Assembly (NCBI RefSeq): GCF_900094885.1
Contig: NZ_FMBL01000002.1
Coordinates: 1 to 64,000, forward strand
Origin: Bifidobacterium commune
GTDB lineage: Bacteria > Actinomycetota > Actinomycetes > Actinomycetales > Bifidobacteriaceae
Reading direction: 5' to 3'
Length of the DNA: 64,000 nt
Under the pieces are notes generated by a model that worked only from the letters and a program-made list of their open reading frames with translations, was not told the origin of the DNA and made no database searches. The position numbers and the translations under genes are program-made. Positions 43,709 to 54,518 of the stretch are shown here, in pieces. Each line of letters begins with the position of its first letter. The stretch's first letter is position 1.

Positions 43709-44275
43709 TCACTTCTCTTCCTCGTCGGCTTGCTTGGCCTCGGTCTCTTCGACTGCTGCATCAGCTGCAGCAACATCTGTGTCAACTTGGGTTTCCATAA
43801 CGTCAGCCTTGTCCGTGGTTTCCACTGACTTAGCTTCGGCTTTCTTGACCTCAGCCTTGTCGGCGGCGACGGCAGCTGCGACTTCAGCTTCCTTGACAAC
43901 GGACTTCTTGGCGCTTACCGGTTCGGTTACGAGCTCGATGATGGCGCGTGGTGCGTTGTTGCCCTTGGCAGGCGCGATCTTAACGATTCGGGTGTAACCA
44001 CCCTCGCGCTGCTGCATCTGCTCCGCAATCTCAGTGAAGAGCTTGTGGACGACTGACTTGTTTCGAATGACGCGCATCACACGACGGCGATGAGCAAGAT
44101 CACCATTCTTTGCGAAAGTGATCAGACGCTCGACCACCGGACGAAGGCGCTTGGCCTTCGGCAAGGTGGTAACGATGCGGCCGTGCTCAAACAGGCTAGT
44201 TGCCATGTTCGCGAGCATCAAACGCTCATGAGCCGGGCTTGAAGCCAGATGCGGCCCTTTTCTAGGTGTAGGCAT
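43709..44275 (-). CDS. rplQ: 50S ribosomal protein bL17 with acidic/alanine-rich tail
   Basis: 188 residues; the core (1-125) is the standard bL17, starting [24 protein letters not shown]. The last 65 residues are rich in Ala, Glu, Asp, Val and Lys, an extension common in actinobacteria. It binds 23S rRNA close to the exit-tunnel side. It follows rpoA by 92 bp, the usual alpha-operon order. Confidence 0.96.
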   Translation of the reverse strand: MPTPRKGPHLASSPAHERLMLANMATSLFEHGRIVTTLPKAKRLRPVVERLITFAKNGDLAHRRRVMRVIRNKSVVHKLFTEIAEQMQQREGGYTRIVKIAPAKGNNAPRAIIELVTEPVSAKKSVVKEAEVAAAVAADKAEVKKAEAKSVETTDKADVMETQVDTDVAAADAAVEETEAKQADEEEK

Positions 44276-44367
44276 TATTACTCCTTAACGCTCCGGTTCT
44301 ATACTGCTCAGGTGGGCATACGCCCGAACATCCGAAACAGTACCGGAACTTAGAATGAAGCTGGGTT

Positions 44368-45363
44368 CTACTCGTCTTCAGGCGAGAAGAAAGTGCCACC
44401 TTCAAGGTTGTGGGTATCGAAGCCCAACGGAGAGGCCTTCAAAGAGAGACCCATACTTTCAAGCTTCTCCTTAACCTCATCGATCGACTTCATACCAAAA
44501 TTACGGATGTCGAGCAGATCCTGCTCGGTGTGGGATACCAATTCACCAACAGTGTGAATACCTTCACGCTTCAGGCAGTTATAGCTGCGCTGGGTGAGAT
44601 TGAGCTCCTCAATCGGAATCGCCATCTCCGGGTTGACCTCTTCTTCTACCGGAGCGGGGCCGACCTCGACACCTTCCGCTTCCGAATTGAGCTCATGGCA
44701 CAGGCCGAAAAGCTCAACCAGGGTGGAACCGGCAGATGCTACTGCATCTCGCGGCGAAATCGCAGGTTTGGTCTCCACATCAAGAATGAGCTTATCGAAA
44801 TCCGTGCGCTGTTCGACACGGGTGGCCTCGACCTTATAGCTCACCTTAAGTACCGGCGAATAAATAGAATCAACCGGAATGCGGCCAATCTCATCGTTGT
44901 CCTGCTTGTTCATCTGTGCAGGTACATACCCACGGCCACGTTCGACAGTAAACTCAATCTCGAGTTCGCCATCGTCAGCAAGAGTGGCGATATGCATGTC
45001 GGGATTAGCGATGGTTACACCTGAAGGAGGAGTGATATCCCCCGCGGTGGCTTCGCCTTTCCCGCTCTTACGCAGATACATAACAACAGGTTCGTCATAT
45101 TCACTGGTGAGTACGATTCCCTTAACATTGAGCAGAATCTCGGTCACGTCTTCCTCGACACCTGGCAGAGTTGTAAACTCATGAAGGGCACCGGAAATAC
45201 GTACTGAAGTGACTGCAGCTCCAGGGATGGAACTCAACAGGGTACGACGCAACGAATTACCAAGCGTGTAGCCGAATCCAGGCTCAAGCGGCTCGATAAC
45301 GAAACGAGAACGCTGCGGATTCAGTGATTCCTCAGTAAGTTGCGGACGCTGTGCAATAAGCAC
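44368..45363 (-). CDS. rpoA: DNA-directed RNA polymerase alpha subunit
   Basis: 331 residues. The N-terminal domain has [27 protein letters not shown] (assembly with beta and beta-prime), and the C-terminal domain (about 255-310) has [23 protein letters not shown] and [14 protein letters not shown], which contact UP elements and activators. It lies between rpsK and rplQ in the alpha operon. Confidence 0.98.
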   Translation of the reverse strand: MLIAQRPQLTEESLNPQRSRFVIEPLEPGFGYTLGNSLRRTLLSSIPGAAVTSVRISGALHEFTTLPGVEEDVTEILLNVKGIVLTSEYDEPVVMYLRKSGKGEATAGDITPPSGVTIANPDMHIATLADDGELEIEFTVERGRGYVPAQMNKQDNDEIGRIPVDSIYSPVLKVSYKVEATRVEQRTDFDKLILDVETKPAISPRDAVASAGSTLVELFGLCHELNSEAEGVEVGPAPVEEEVNPEMAIPIEELNLTQRSYNCLKREGIHTVGELVSHTEQDLLDIRNFGMKSIDEVKEKLESMGLSLKASPLGFDTHNLEGGTFFSPEDE

Positions 45364-45442
45364 TGTGTTATCCTTTCAGCTTCTGATCGGTGGTGCACTC
45401 ACTGATCATAAGCAGGTTGGACGGATGGTTAAATGAAGTGCT

Positions 45443-45841
45443 TCAGACGCGGCGACGCTTCGGGGGGCGTACACCGTTATGGGCCTGCGGGGTGACATCG
45501 GTAATGGAACCGACTTCGAGACCTGCGGACTGCAGAGAGCGGATGGCGGTCTCACGACCGGAACCCGGACCCTTGACGAAGACGTCAACCTTCTTGACGC
45601 CATGTTCCTGCGCCTTGTGCGCGGCTGACTCAGCAGCCATGCCTGCGGCGTAAGGAGTTGACTTACGTGAGCCCTTGAACCCGACATCGCCACCGGAAGC
45701 CCAAGCAACGACTGCGCCTGAGGGATCAGTGATGGAGATGATGGTGTTATTGAAAGTGGACTTGATGTGCGCTTGCCCGACCGGTACCGACTTGCGGTCG
45801 CGGCGGCGGGGCTTGCGCGCAGCTTGCTTTGCAGCAGCCAT
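45443..45841 (-). CDS. rpsK: 30S ribosomal protein uS11
   Basis: 132 residues with [34 protein letters not shown] and the C-terminal [18 protein letters not shown], the uS11 end that lines the mRNA exit. Located between rpsM and rpoA; about 100 bp separate it from rpsM. Confidence 0.98.
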   Translation of the reverse strand: MAAAKQAARKPRRRDRKSVPVGQAHIKSTFNNTIISITDPSGAVVAWASGGDVGFKGSRKSTPYAAGMAAESAAHKAQEHGVKKVDVFVKGPGSGRETAIRSLQSAGLEVGSITDVTPQAHNGVRPPKRRRV

Positions 45842-45941
45842 TGATCCTCGTTTCCTAAATGCGAATGATTCTCTACGTCAGAAGAGCATGGAACGCAGCA
45901 GACAACAGCGACGCCCCGTCCCTCTTCATAAGCGCTAGACC

Positions 45942-46319
45942 TTACTTGACGGCCTTTTTCTTTCCTGCAACAGTACGCTTCGGTCCCTTGCGGGTACGGG
46001 CGTTGGTCTTCGTGCGCTGACCGCGTACGGGCAGATGGTGGCGATGACGCTGACCCTGATAGCAGTTGATCTGAATCTTGCGGCGAATATCCGCATCTAC
46101 TTCACGACGCAGATCGCCTTCAATCTTATAATTGGCCTCAAGATAGTCGCGCAACGTAATAAGCTGCTTATCACTCAGATCCTTGACGCGAATGTCCGGA
46201 TCTACTCCGGTTGCGGCAAGCGTTTCCTTCGCGCGAGTACGACCTACACCAAAAATATAGGTGAGGGCGATCTCGATGCGCTTCTCATTGGGGATGTCGA
46301 CTCCGGCAAGACGTGCCAT
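45942..46319 (-). CDS. rpsM: 30S ribosomal protein uS13
   Basis: 125 residues beginning [20 protein letters not shown], with [13 protein letters not shown] and the basic end [20 protein letters not shown]. It contacts the large subunit at the head of 30S. It follows rpmJ after a 124-bp spacer that holds a GC-rich inverted repeat near 46360-46400. Confidence 0.98.
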   Translation of the reverse strand: MARLAGVDIPNEKRIEIALTYIFGVGRTRAKETLAATGVDPDIRVKDLSDKQLITLRDYLEANYKIEGDLRREVDADIRRKIQINCYQGQRHRHHLPVRGQRTKTNARTRKGPKRTVAGKKKAVK

Positions 46320-46443
46320 TGCGATTCCTTCTATGTTCCGCAGGTTTGTACCAAGTCACCCGGTTTCCCGGCCCAGGCCTGCGTGCCCGGGGTTCAGCTT
46401 TTCAGCTGCGACTCAATACCTTCTTTTGGTCTAGGTTTTCTGC

Positions 46444-46557
46444 TCAGCCTTGACGCTGTTTGTGGCGCGGGTTTGAGCAGATTACCATGACGCGACCGTG
46501 ACGACGAATCACGCGGCAATTCTCGCAGATCCTCTTCACACTAGGGCTGACCTTCAT
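46444..46557 (-). CDS. rpmJ: 50S ribosomal protein bL36
   Basis: 37 codons, starting [20 protein letters not shown] and ending PRHKQRQG. The zinc ligands of the C+ form (C11, C14, C27, H32) are present. It is a short gene between infA and rpsM. AAAGGAAA lies just upstream of the ATG. Confidence 0.96.
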   Translation of the reverse strand: MKVSPSVKRICENCRVIRRHGRVMVICSNPRHKQRQG

Positions 46558-46577
46558 GGTTTTCCTTTGCTTGTACC

Positions 46578-46796
46578 TTACTTATAACGGTACGTAATAC
46601 GTCCGCGGTTCAGATCGTACGGGCTCATCTCAAGGACCACGCGGTCCTGCGGAAGGATGCGGATATAGTTCTTACGCATCTTACCTGAGATGGTTGCGAG
46701 CACGATGTGCTTGTTTTCGAGTTCTACGCGAAACATCGCGTTAGGCAGTGCTTCCACCACCTGACCTTCTACTTCAATCACACCGTCTTTAGCCAT
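46578..46796 (-). CDS. infA: Translation initiation factor IF-1
   Basis: 72 residues, S1-like OB fold: [20 protein letters not shown], then [19 protein letters not shown] and ending RITYRYK. I take ATG at 46796, preceded in frame by a short non-conserved MRL. It is separated from adk by a strong terminator hairpin, so infA probably begins a new transcript covering rpmJ, rpsM, rpsK, rpoA and rplQ. Confidence 0.97.
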   Translation of the reverse strand: MAKDGVIEVEGQVVEALPNAMFRVELENKHIVLATISGKMRKNYIRILPQDRVVLEMSPYDLNRGRITYRYK

Positions 46797-46874
46797 GAGC
46801 CTCATTCCGTTCTTTGGCCGATATTACATTTTTGGCATGTTTGAGAACACACCAACTTAACATCATAGCAAATA

Positions 46875-46915
46875 AGGGGATTGAAAGCGACACGGCGTGT
46901 TGCTTTCAATCCCCT
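46875..46915 (-). terminator. Terminator between adk and infA
   Basis: AGGGGATTGAAAGC pairs with GCTTTCAATCCCCT (14 bp, loop 13 nt). The minus strand continues TTATTTGC. It separates secY-adk from infA-rpmJ-rpsM. Confidence 0.75.
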
Positions 46916-46937
46916 CTTGTTGGTATTGACTACCCGT

Positions 46938-47498
46938 TCAATCGAGAGCGTCGAAAATCTTCTGGGAAATCTTATCGATGTCACCCTCACCATCGATGGA
47001 AACAAGGCAACTGCGTTTCTTGTAGACGTCAAGCAGTGGAGCCGTCTGCTCATCGTAGGTCTTAAGACGTTGTGCAATTGCCTCGGCATTGTCGTCAGCA
47101 CGACCCTCTTCAGCCGAGCGCTTGGCTATACGGGCCAGCAGGGTATCACGATCGGCATCAAGAGCCACTGCCTTGTCGAGCGGTGTGCCGAGTTCCTCAA
47201 GCATCTTGTCAAGCGCTTCTACCTGCGATGCATTGCGCGGATAGCCATCAAGAATCCAGCCGTTTTTCGCGTCATCCATGGCAAGACGATCTTTAACAAT
47301 CTTGTTTGTAAGTTCATCCGGAACCAGCTGACCTTTGTCGGTATAGCTTTTTGCCTCAAGTCCCAGCGGGGTCTCGTTCTTCATGTTGTAGCGGAAGATG
47401 TCACCGGTGGAAATGTGCGGAATGCCGTAGTGCTCGGCAATCAGCTTGGCTTGAGTTCCTTTGCCCACTCCTTGCGGGCCCATAATAAGAAGGCGCAT
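46938..47498 (-). CDS. adk: Adenylate kinase (short form)
   Basis: 186 residues: MRLLIMGPQGVGKGTQAKL carries the P-loop, GDIFRYNMKNETPLG is the NMP-binding part and GYPRNASQVEALD the motif with the conserved Arg. The short LID lacks zinc cysteines. It balances AMP, ADP and ATP. The start MRLLIM at 47498 follows AAAAGGAAA. It lies downstream of secY, the usual place. Confidence 0.97.
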   Translation of the reverse strand: MRLLIMGPQGVGKGTQAKLIAEHYGIPHISTGDIFRYNMKNETPLGLEAKSYTDKGQLVPDELTNKIVKDRLAMDDAKNGWILDGYPRNASQVEALDKMLEELGTPLDKAVALDADRDTLLARIAKRSAEEGRADDNAEAIAQRLKTYDEQTAPLLDVYKKRSCLVSIDGEGDIDKISQKIFDALD

Positions 47499-47579
47499 AT
47501 CATTTTCCTTTTGTCGTTGTTGTTTTAAAGTTTGATTTTCCAAAGCATTCTTGTTTTCTCGAGCTGCTGCAGATACAGG

Positions 47580-47615
47580 TTCATCCGCCCTGCCTTACGG
47601 CAATGGACGGATGAA
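47580..47615 (-). terminator. Hairpin between secY and adk
   Basis: TTCATCCG pairs with CGGATGAA, with an inner TGCC/GGCA stem. There is no U-run, so attenuation between secY and adk is more likely than full termination. Confidence 0.4.
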
Positions 47616-47651
47616 TCATGCAAAGACAAACCCATATCTGGATACGATCGA

Positions 47652-48989
47652 TTACTTACCTTCGACGTGGTCAGTATCTTCAAGCAAGAAACCAGTGTAC
47701 TGGAACTGCTCGGTCTGAGCCTTCGCCTGGCGCAGGGTATCAAGACCGACACCAGCAATAATCAGAACGGTGGTGCCACCGAACGGAAGTTTGTTGTTGA
47801 GATGAAGCATCATGATGAGCATGGTCGGGATCAAAGCCACAAACAGCAGATAAATGGCACCAACCGTGTTCAGCCTGTTCATCACGTAGCTCAGGTAACG
47901 GCTCGTGGCGCTGCCTGCACGGATACCGGGGATAAAGCCGCCATACTGCTTCATGTTATCTGCAGTCTCATCAGGATTGAACGTGATTGAGGTGTAGAAG
48001 AAGCAGAAGAAGACAATCATCAGGGCATATAGCGAGATGTACCAGACAGACGTGGTGTTGGCCAAATTGGTGTTGATCCACTTGACCCACTCCTTATCGG
48101 ATTTACCGAACTGAGCGATCAATGTAGGAATAGCAAGTATCGAAGAAGCGAAGATCGGCGGGATGACACCGGACATATTGATCTTCAAAGGAAGGTAGGT
48201 GGATGAACCACCATACATCTTGCGTCCAATCATACGGCGTGTATATTGCACCGGAATACGTCGCTGCGAGAGCTCGACGAAATCAACAAACACGAGAATA
48301 ACGACAAGAACCGCGATGATGATACCAAAGTACTGCCAGTTACCGTTTTTCCCGTCGGTGCCCCAGCCAATCTCCCAAAGTTGAGGAAGGAATCCGGAGC
48401 AGATGGACATGAAGATCAGGATGGACATACCTTGGCCGATGCCCTTATCAGTAATCAACTCGGCCATCCACATGATCAGACCAGTTCCACCTGTCATAAC
48501 AAGCACCATGACGACGAGATTCCATACAGAACCGTCAGGTATGACCTGTCCGCAGCGATAGTTGAACAACGCACCTGAACGAGCGGTGACCAAAATCGTG
48601 GTGGACTGCAAAATCGCCAAACCAATGGTGAGGTAACGAGTGTACTGCGTCAGTTTCGTCTCGCCAGACTGGCCTTCCTTATGCAAGGCCTCGAAGCGCG
48701 GAATAACGACACGCAGCAACTGAATGACGATGGATGCGGTGATATACGGCATCACACCCAACGCAAAGATGGAAATCTGAAGCATAGCTCCACCGGAGAA
48801 GAGGTTGACCAACCCTACGAAATTCTCCTGCGTCGTCTTCATTGTGCCAACACATTGCTGAACCACTCTGTAGTCCACTCCCGGTGTCGGTATGAATGAT
48901 CCGATACGGTAAATGACAATAAGACCTAGCACGAAGAAAATCTTATGGCGAAGTTCTTTCGTTTTTAGGGCCTGGATTAACGTCCTCAC
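47652..48989 (-). CDS. secY: Protein translocase subunit SecY
   Basis: 445 residues with ten membrane helices. Signatures include RIGSFIPTPGVD, the MPYITASIVIQLL helix with the plug region near LFSGGAMLQISIFALG, and TDKGIGQGMSILIF. It forms the channel through which unfolded proteins cross or enter the membrane. The start is GTG at 48989 (GTG-AGG-ACG), with GGAGGAAA about 6 nt upstream; the frame is open further back without a ribosome site. Confidence 0.96.
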   Translation of the reverse strand: MRTLIQALKTKELRHKIFFVLGLIVIYRIGSFIPTPGVDYRVVQQCVGTMKTTQENFVGLVNLFSGGAMLQISIFALGVMPYITASIVIQLLRVVIPRFEALHKEGQSGETKLTQYTRYLTIGLAILQSTTILVTARSGALFNYRCGQVIPDGSVWNLVVMVLVMTGGTGLIMWMAELITDKGIGQGMSILIFMSICSGFLPQLWEIGWGTDGKNGNWQYFGIIIAVLVVILVFVDFVELSQRRIPVQYTRRMIGRKMYGGSSTYLPLKINMSGVIPPIFASSILAIPTLIAQFGKSDKEWVKWINTNLANTTSVWYISLYALMIVFFCFFYTSITFNPDETADNMKQYGGFIPGIRAGSATSRYLSYVMNRLNTVGAIYLLFVALIPTMLIMMLHLNNKLPFGGTTVLIIAGVGLDTLRQAKAQTEQFQYTGFLLEDTDHVEGK

Positions 48990-49156
48990 CTGGATTTCCT
49001 CCCCCTCTTCAGCACACCTTATGTGCCAATGCAAACATACTAAATGACAATGGTAGCGTTATCCATCTACCAATCATATGTTACGACCACAACACCGCTA
49101 CCAATAATCCTGTCGAAAGTTTCGATAGCACAATATACTTTCCCACTATCAGCAAG

Positions 49157-49188
49157 ATGGTCCTCTTTGCTCTCGCAAAGAGGACCAT
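49157..49188 (-). terminator. Hairpin between rplO and secY
   Basis: ATGGTCCTCTTTGC pairs perfectly with GCAAAGAGGACCAT (14 bp, loop 4 nt) about 45 bp after the rplO stop. No U-run follows. With the 246-bp gap it suggests secY has its own promoter. Confidence 0.6.
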
Positions 49189-49235
49189 GCAAACCATGCT
49201 TTCAAACTACAGCTTGAGAACATGGATTCCGAAAA

Positions 49236-49694
49236 CTATTCGGAAATGGTGCCGCCTGCAGCCTCAATCTTAGCCTGAGCGGTCTTCGAAGCCTTCACAC
49301 CCTTTAGAGTGAAAGCAGCAGTAATCTCGCCATCCCCCAAGACCTTAACCGGATAGCCGTCGCGAACCGCGCCAGCCTTGACCAGATCTTCAACAGTAAT
49401 TTCTCCACCCTTGGGGAACAGCTCCGCAAGAGTAGCGACGTTAACGACCTGGAATTCCTTCTTGAAGGGGCTCTTAAATCCACGAAGTTTGGGCAAACGC
49501 ATGTACAGCGGCAACTGTCCACCTTCGAAACCTGGGCGAACCTGATAACGCTTCAGCGTACCCTTCGCGCCACGTCCCGCGGTTTTACCCTTGGAACCTT
49601 CACCGCGGCCCACGCGAGTGCGCTTCTTCTTGGCACCCGGAGCAGGACGCAGATCATGCATCTGCAAAATCGTGTTTTCTTCTTGTTCTGCCAT
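49236..49694 (-). CDS. rplO: 50S ribosomal protein uL15
   Basis: 152 residues: [40 protein letters not shown] and the C-terminal [20 protein letters not shown]. The start MAEQEEN at 49694 has GAGGAGG upstream and overlaps the end of rpmD by a couple of bases. Last gene of the spc block before the secY gap. Confidence 0.97.
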   Translation of the reverse strand: MAEQEENTILQMHDLRPAPGAKKKRTRVGRGEGSKGKTAGRGAKGTLKRYQVRPGFEGGQLPLYMRLPKLRGFKSPFKKEFQVVNVATLAELFPKGGEITVEDLVKAGAVRDGYPVKVLGDGEITAAFTLKGVKASKTAQAKIEAAGGTISE

Positions 49695-49695
49695 A

Positions 49696-49875
49696 TCAGG
49701 CCTCCTCAACCGTGACCAAGTGGCGAACCGTATTGATCAGACCGCGGGTTGCGGGGGTGTCCTCACGAACGACCGTCTGACCGATCTTGTGCAGACCAAG
49801 CGTGCGAACGGAGTCGCGCTGAGCCGGCTTACGGTTGACCAGACCTTTTATGAGCGTGATCTTCAAATCTGCCAT
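49696..49875 (-). CDS. rpmD: 50S ribosomal protein uL30
   Basis: 59 residues: [20 protein letters not shown], then [21 protein letters not shown]. Its ATG overlaps the rpsE stop (GTGATGG), indicating coupling. Some bacteria lack this protein; here it is intact. Confidence 0.96.
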   Translation of the reverse strand: MADLKITLIKGLVNRKPAQRDSVRTLGLHKIGQTVVREDTPATRGLINTVRHLVTVEEA

Positions 49876-50621
49876 CACTCCTCACCATCCTTAGCTTGTT
49901 CAGCTTCGGCTTTGGCGTCCTCACGGGCCTTGCGAGCCTCGGCAATGCCTTCGGCGCGAGCACGAAGCAGGTTGTCAGGAGCAACTTCCTCAACCGTCAG
50001 ACCACGACGAGCAGCAATCTCTTCCGGCTCTTCGAGCTGCTTCAATGCGTCAATGGTGGCACGAACCACATTGACTGCGGTGGCGCTGCCCATCGACTTG
50101 GTAAGGATGTCGGTGATGCCTGCACATTCCATAACGGCACGAACAGCACCACCGGCGATTACACCGGTACCAGGTGCAGCCGGACGAAGCAGAACAGTAC
50201 CTGCAGCGTCATGGCCGATGACCGGGTGAGTCACAGTGCCGCGAACGCGCGGAACCGTGATCATATGCTTCTTGGCATCAAGCTGGCCCTTGGCAATTGC
50301 GGCAGGAACCTCACGGGACTTGCCATAACCAATGCCCACGGTGCCATTACCGTCTCCGACCACAACAAGAGCAGCAAAGCTCATGCTACGGCCACCCTTA
50401 CGGGTCTTGGAAACGCGATTGATGGTCACCACGCGATCGAGCAACTCATCGCCACGATTTTCCTCGTGACGACCACGACGCTCTCCACGACGACCTTCAC
50501 CGCGACCACCGCGACGCGAACCGCGACGGTCATCATTGCGCTGGCCTTGCTTGTTGTCGTTGGATGCCTGCGTGTTCTGATTTTCTTCAGCCACTTGGGT
50601 TTCCTTCTCGTTGTCGCTCAA
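49875..50621 (-). CDS. rpsE: 30S ribosomal protein uS5 with basic N-terminal and acidic C-terminal extensions
   Basis: 248 residues against about 165 in E. coli. The core (about 58-215) has [20 protein letters not shown] and [18 protein letters not shown]. The first 57 residues are rich in Asn, Gln, Arg and Gly ([20 protein letters not shown]), and the last 30 are rich in Ala, Glu and Lys. uS5 helps translational accuracy. Such tails are usual in actinobacteria. Confidence 0.97.
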   Translation of the reverse strand: MSDNEKETQVAEENQNTQASNDNKQGQRNDDRRGSRRGGRGEGRRGERRGRHEENRGDELLDRVVTINRVSKTRKGGRSMSFAALVVVGDGNGTVGIGYGKSREVPAAIAKGQLDAKKHMITVPRVRGTVTHPVIGHDAAGTVLLRPAAPGTGVIAGGAVRAVMECAGITDILTKSMGSATAVNVVRATIDALKQLEEPEEIAARRGLTVEEVAPDNLLRARAEGIAEARKAREDAKAEAEQAKDGEE

Positions 50622-50989
50622 AGTGCAAGACCTCCCTGACGGGCGCCTTCAGCAACAGCTGCGACGCGACCATGATACTTGTTACCGCCACGGTCGAAGA
50701 CCACGGAGTCGATACCAGCATCCTTGGCCTTCTTGGCAATCAGCTCGCCAACCTTCTGGGCAGCCTCAGTCTTGGTGCCCTTGAACCCATCGAAATCATG
50801 GGTGATGGTGGACTCGCTGACCAGCGTCGTTCCCTTAGTGTCGTCAACGATCTGAGCGACCATGTGACGATTGGAACGAGTGACCACGAGACGCGGCCGC
50901 TGTGCGGTTCCGTTGATGTGCTTGCGCAGACGGGCGTGACGACGAAGTCTTGCGACTGTCTTGCCCTTACCGAAAATCTTGACTGTCAT
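50618..50989 (-). CDS. rplR: 50S ribosomal protein uL18
   Basis: 123 residues beginning [20 protein letters not shown], with [20 protein letters not shown] and the end [20 protein letters not shown]. It carries 5S rRNA. The frame is open far upstream, but ATG at 50989 directly after rplF is the correct start. It overlaps rpsE by four bases. Confidence 0.96.
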   Translation of the reverse strand: MTVKIFGKGKTVARLRRHARLRKHINGTAQRPRLVVTRSNRHMVAQIVDDTKGTTLVSESTITHDFDGFKGTKTEAAQKVGELIAKKAKDAGIDSVVFDRGGNKYHGRVAAVAEGARQGGLAL

Positions 50990-50990
50990 A

Positions 50991-51530
50991 TCACTTACCA
51001 GCCTTTCCAACCTTGCGCAGGATGTGCTCATCGGAGTACTTGATACCCTTACCCTTGTAGGGTTCAGGTTTACGCAGTGCGCGGATATTAGCCGCAGCCT
51101 GACCGACCGCCTGCTTATCAGTACCCTTGACGACAACCTGGTTTGCGTTCGGCAGCTCGAAGGTGATGCCCTCGGGCGGGTTGACGGTGATGGTATGCGA
51201 ATAACCAAGCGAAAACTCGATGCCCTGGCCCTTCATCTGAGCGCGGTAACCCGTGCCTACGATGTCCAAGGTCTTCGTGAAGCCTTCGTTCACACCCTGA
51301 ATCTTCGAAGCGACGATGGAACGAGCGAGACCGTGATTTGCACGAGTCTGCACCTGCTCATCCTTCGGGTCGAAGAAGATGGTGTTGTCTTCGATCCGTG
51401 CAGTAATGCCATCGGGAATGATGTAGGAATCAGAACCCTTGGCGCCCTTGACGCTGAAGTTCTGTCCATCAATCTTCACTTCCACGCCAGCCGGGATGGC
51501 GACGGGGAGCTTGCCAATATGTGATGCCAT
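50991..51530 (-). CDS. rplF: 50S ribosomal protein uL6
   Basis: 179 residues: [20 protein letters not shown], then LALV-type strand [20 protein letters not shown] and the C-terminal [20 protein letters not shown]. It lies near the factor-binding site of 50S. The start at 51530 follows AAGGAGAG; 16 bp separate it from rpsH. Confidence 0.97.
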   Translation of the reverse strand: MASHIGKLPVAIPAGVEVKIDGQNFSVKGAKGSDSYIIPDGITARIEDNTIFFDPKDEQVQTRANHGLARSIVASKIQGVNEGFTKTLDIVGTGYRAQMKGQGIEFSLGYSHTITVNPPEGITFELPNANQVVVKGTDKQAVGQAAANIRALRKPEPYKGKGIKYSDEHILRKVGKAGK

Positions 51531-51546
51531 GTTTAGCTCTCCTTCC

Positions 51547-51945
51547 TCACCAAACGAAGGCGACGATTTCGCCACCAATGCCCCGGTCGAGGCATTCCTT
51601 CTGGGTCAACAATCCTGCACTGGTCGAGATAATCGCAACGCCCATGCCACCGAGGGGCATAGGCAGTGCGTCCGACTTGGCATAGCGACGGAGGCCTGGC
51701 TTCGAAATACGCTTGATTCCCTGAATGGCACGTTCGCCATTAGGACCATACTTCAACGTAATCTCGAGATTCTGACCAACACGAGCATCCGTAGCAGTGA
51801 AGTTTTCAATATAACCTTCCTGCTTCAGAATCTCGGCAATTGCCGCCTTGAACTTGGAGTACGGCATGGAAACTGTTTCATGTTTCGCTGTACTCGCATT
51901 ACGCAGACGCGTAAGCATGTCTGCGATTGGATCTGTCATTGTCAT
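51547..51945 (-). CDS. rpsH: 30S ribosomal protein uS8
   Basis: 132 residues: [56 protein letters not shown] and the end GGEIVAFVW. It is a primary 16S binder and, in other bacteria, a translational repressor of the spc operon. The start is MTMTDP at 51945. Confidence 0.97.
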   Translation of the reverse strand: MTMTDPIADMLTRLRNASTAKHETVSMPYSKFKAAIAEILKQEGYIENFTATDARVGQNLEITLKYGPNGERAIQGIKRISKPGLRRYAKSDALPMPLGGMGVAIISTSAGLLTQKECLDRGIGGEIVAFVW

Positions 51946-52033
51946 GTGGGCTAACGCCCTTTCTCGCCGTGGTTTCCTCCGCCGGAGCAAATCGTAATGA
52001 TCTGCCCCGGCCGAGGACCTTCAGCGTCGATGT

Positions 52034-52219
52034 TTACCAACTGGACTTCGTAACTCCGGGCAGCTCGCCACGGTGTGCCTTCTCACGAAGGCAGATGCGG
52101 CACAGGCCGAACTTGCGATATACGGAGTGGGGACGGCCACAAACCTGGCAACGCGTGTAACCGCGCACCTTGAACTTTGGCTTGGCAGCAGCCTTGTTTC
52201 TGAGAGCAGTTTTTGCCAT
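52034..52219 (-). CDS. rpsZ: 30S ribosomal protein uS14, zinc-binding (type Z)
   Basis: 61 residues, the short zinc form with C-x2-C...C-x2-C ([20 protein letters not shown]). It starts [23 protein letters not shown] at 52219 follows AAGGAG and lies just after the rplE stop at 52221. Many actinobacteria keep a second, zinc-free copy elsewhere; none is in this window. Confidence 0.96.
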   Translation of the reverse strand: MAKTALRNKAAAKPKFKVRGYTRCQVCGRPHSVYRKFGLCRICLREKAHRGELPGVTKSSW

Positions 52220-52220
52220 A

Positions 52221-52793
52221 TCAGTTCTCCTTAAAGGGGAATCCAAGGTGCTTGAGCAATGCCCGAGCCTCCTTGTCATCCTTGGTGCTGGTCACTACGG
52301 TGATGTCCATACCACGCTGATGATCAATCTGATCTGGATCAATCTCATGGAACATAGACTGCTCGGTCAGACCGAAGTTGTAGTTACCCTGACCGTCGAA
52401 CTGCTTGCCACTGATACCGCGGAAATCGCGAATACGCGGCAAAGCCAGAACGAGCAACCGATCTAGGAACTCCCACATACGATCACCACGAAGAGTGACA
52501 TACGCACCGATGGCCTGTCCCTCACGCAGATGGAACTGCGCGACAGACTTCTTTGCCTTGGTAATCTTGGGCTTTTGGCCGGTAATCGCGGTGAGGTCCT
52601 TGACCGCGCCTTCGATGAGCTTGGAGTCGCGAGCCGCGGCGCCAACACCCATGGAAACAACGACCTTCTGAACCTTTGCGACCTGCATCGGGTTGGAATA
52701 CTTGAATTCCTTCTCGAGTTCGGGCACAATCTTGTCGATGTACTGCTGCTTCAGGCGCGGTGTTGCCGGCGCTTCGACTGATGTATCGGTCAT
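52221..52793 (-). CDS. rplE: 50S ribosomal protein uL5
   Basis: 190 residues: [44 protein letters not shown] and [18 protein letters not shown]. It binds 5S rRNA with uL18. Its start overlaps the rplX stop by four bases (ATGA-type overlap). Confidence 0.97.
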   Translation of the reverse strand: MTDTSVEAPATPRLKQQYIDKIVPELEKEFKYSNPMQVAKVQKVVVSMGVGAAARDSKLIEGAVKDLTAITGQKPKITKAKKSVAQFHLREGQAIGAYVTLRGDRMWEFLDRLLVLALPRIRDFRGISGKQFDGQGNYNFGLTEQSMFHEIDPDQIDHQRGMDITVVTSTKDDKEARALLKHLGFPFKEN

Positions 52794-53125
52794 GCCAGCT
52801 CCTTTCCTGATTTCTTTGCGATGCGTGTGCGCACGGTCTTGACTTTGCCGTCTACGGCCTCAGTCGTGATCTTAACGCCAACACGGGTCGGTTCCTTGGT
52901 CTCCGGGTCGATGACCATCACGTTCGAGCGATGAATCGGCGCCTCAACGGAGACGATGCCGGCCTGCTGACCCTGCTGGGTAGCGCGCACATGCTTCTTG
53001 ACGATTTGCACACCCTCGACAATCAAACGATCGTTGGGGAGAACTCGGGTGACCTTGCCCTCCTTGCCGCGATCCTTGCCGCGGATGACCTTGACCTGGT
53101 CGCCGGTCTTAATCTTGGCTACCAT
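52790..53125 (-). CDS. rplX: 50S ribosomal protein uL24
   Basis: 111 residues: the KOW motif [20 protein letters not shown] and [19 protein letters not shown]. It initiates 50S assembly. It directly follows rplN with a 1-bp gap. Confidence 0.97.
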   Translation of the reverse strand: MVAKIKTGDQVKVIRGKDRGKEGKVTRVLPNDRLIVEGVQIVKKHVRATQQGQQAGIVSVEAPIHRSNVMVIDPETKEPTRVGVKITTEAVDGKVKTVRTRIAKKSGKELA

Positions 53126-53126
53126 C

Positions 53127-53495
53127 TCAAATCACCTCCGGGGCGAGGGACACAATCTTCATGAAGCGCTTGTCACGCAATTCACGACCGACCGGTCCGA
53201 AGATACGAGTGCCCTTCGGTTCATGGCCGGAGCCCAGAATAACCGCAGCGTTCTCGTCGAACTTGATGTATGAGCCGTCTTTACGACGATGCTCCTTGAC
53301 CGTACGGACGACAACAGCCTTGACTACATCGCCCTTCTTGACCGACCCGCCAGGGATCGCGTCCTTGACGGAGGCGACGATCACGTCGCCAATGCCGGCA
53401 TAGCGTCGCTTCGATCCGCCGAGCACTCGGATGGCCAAAATCTCCTTGGCACCCGTGTTGTCGGCGACATGAAGCCGCGTTTCCTGCTGAATCAT
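53127..53495 (-). CDS. rplN: 50S ribosomal protein uL14
   Basis: 122 residues: [40 protein letters not shown] and [20 protein letters not shown]. It lies at the subunit interface. About 70 bp separate it from rpsQ. Confidence 0.98.
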   Translation of the reverse strand: MIQQETRLHVADNTGAKEILAIRVLGGSKRRYAGIGDVIVASVKDAIPGGSVKKGDVVKAVVVRTVKEHRRKDGSYIKFDENAAVILGSGHEPKGTRIFGPVGRELRDKRFMKIVSLAPEVI

Positions 53496-53566
53496 TGATT
53501 CTCCTTAGCCGCGCTGGTTCTCCCCTGCCACCGGTTAGGGTGTGCAGCGGAGCCTTGCCGAACTTG

Positions 53567-53833
53567 TTACTTGGCGCGTTCGACGATGGAGTCGAGACGC
53601 CAACGCTTGGTCTTGCTCAAAGGCCGCGTTTCCATGATACGCACCAAATCACCCCTGTGGGCATCGTTGTGCTCGTCATGAACCTTGACCTTACGAGTGG
53701 AGCGGACGACCTTGCCATACAGCGGGTGGGTCGAACGCTGCTCGAGCTCGACGGTGATGGTCTTGTCCATTGCGTCGGACACGACATAACCAGTACGAGT
53801 CTTGCGGAAGTTGCGCTCTTGCTTTTCAGCCAT
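53567..53833 (-). CDS. rpsQ: 30S ribosomal protein uS17
   Basis: 88 residues: [20 protein letters not shown] and [20 protein letters not shown]. It is a primary 16S rRNA binder. It follows rpmC by 2 bp. Confidence 0.97.
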   Translation of the reverse strand: MAEKQERNFRKTRTGYVVSDAMDKTITVELEQRSTHPLYGKVVRSTRKVKVHDEHNDAHRGDLVRIMETRPLSKTKRWRLDSIVERAK

Positions 53834-53835
53834 GC

Positions 53836-54093
53836 TTACTTCTCCTCAGTCTTCGTGTCGCCCGACTCAGGTTCCTGGCTGATGCCGAGTTCACGCTCAC
53901 GCAGGACGGTGTACATCCTTGCGATGTCGTGCTTGACGGCTTTGAGCCTTGCGGAATTGTCAAGCTGACCAGTGGCGTTCTGGAAGCGCAGGTTAAACAG
54001 CTCTTCCTTAGACTTCTTCAGGAAGCCTTCAATTTCGTCATTGGTCTTCTCATTGAGATTCTTGATGGTGTAGTCTGCAGTTCCGACTGACAT
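53836..54093 (-). CDS. rpmC: 50S ribosomal protein uL29
   Basis: 85 residues: [40 protein letters not shown] and [15 protein letters not shown], two long helices near the exit tunnel. A short acidic tail ([12 protein letters not shown]) is an extension. Its start overlaps the rplP stop by one base. Confidence 0.96.
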   Translation of the reverse strand: MSVGTADYTIKNLNEKTNDEIEGFLKKSKEELFNLRFQNATGQLDNSARLKAVKHDIARMYTVLRERELGISQEPESGDTKTEEK

Positions 54094-54512
54094 CAGAGAT
54101 CACCGCCTTCACGTGCAATAATGCGGCACTTCATCGGCAACTTGTCGATAGCTCGGCGAAGGGCTTCTCTTGCGACAGTCTCATCGACGCCGCCAATCTC
54201 GAACATCACTCGACCAGGATGCACATTGGCAATCCAGGACTCGGGTGTGCCCTTACCGGAACCCATTCGGCTTCCGAGTGCGTGCTTGGTCAAAGGACGA
54301 TCAGGGAAGATCGTGATCCACACACGACCGCCACGCTTGATGTAGCGGGTCATGGCGATACGAGCAGCCTCGATCTGACGGTTGGTGATGTAGGCAGGGG
54401 CCAAAGCCTGAATGCCGAAATCGCCGAACGAAATCTCGTTACCGCCCTTGGACATGCCGCGACGCTTCGGACGCTGCTGTTTACGGTACTTAGTCCTCTT
54501 TGGGATAAGCAT
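54093..54512 (-). CDS. rplP: 50S ribosomal protein uL16
   Basis: 139 residues: [40 protein letters not shown] and [20 protein letters not shown]. It stabilises A-site tRNA. It lies 6 bp after rpsC. Confidence 0.98.
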   Translation of the reverse strand: MLIPKRTKYRKQQRPKRRGMSKGGNEISFGDFGIQALAPAYITNRQIEAARIAMTRYIKRGGRVWITIFPDRPLTKHALGSRMGSGKGTPESWIANVHPGRVMFEIGGVDETVAREALRRAIDKLPMKCRIIAREGGDL

Positions 54513-54518
54513 ATCTGC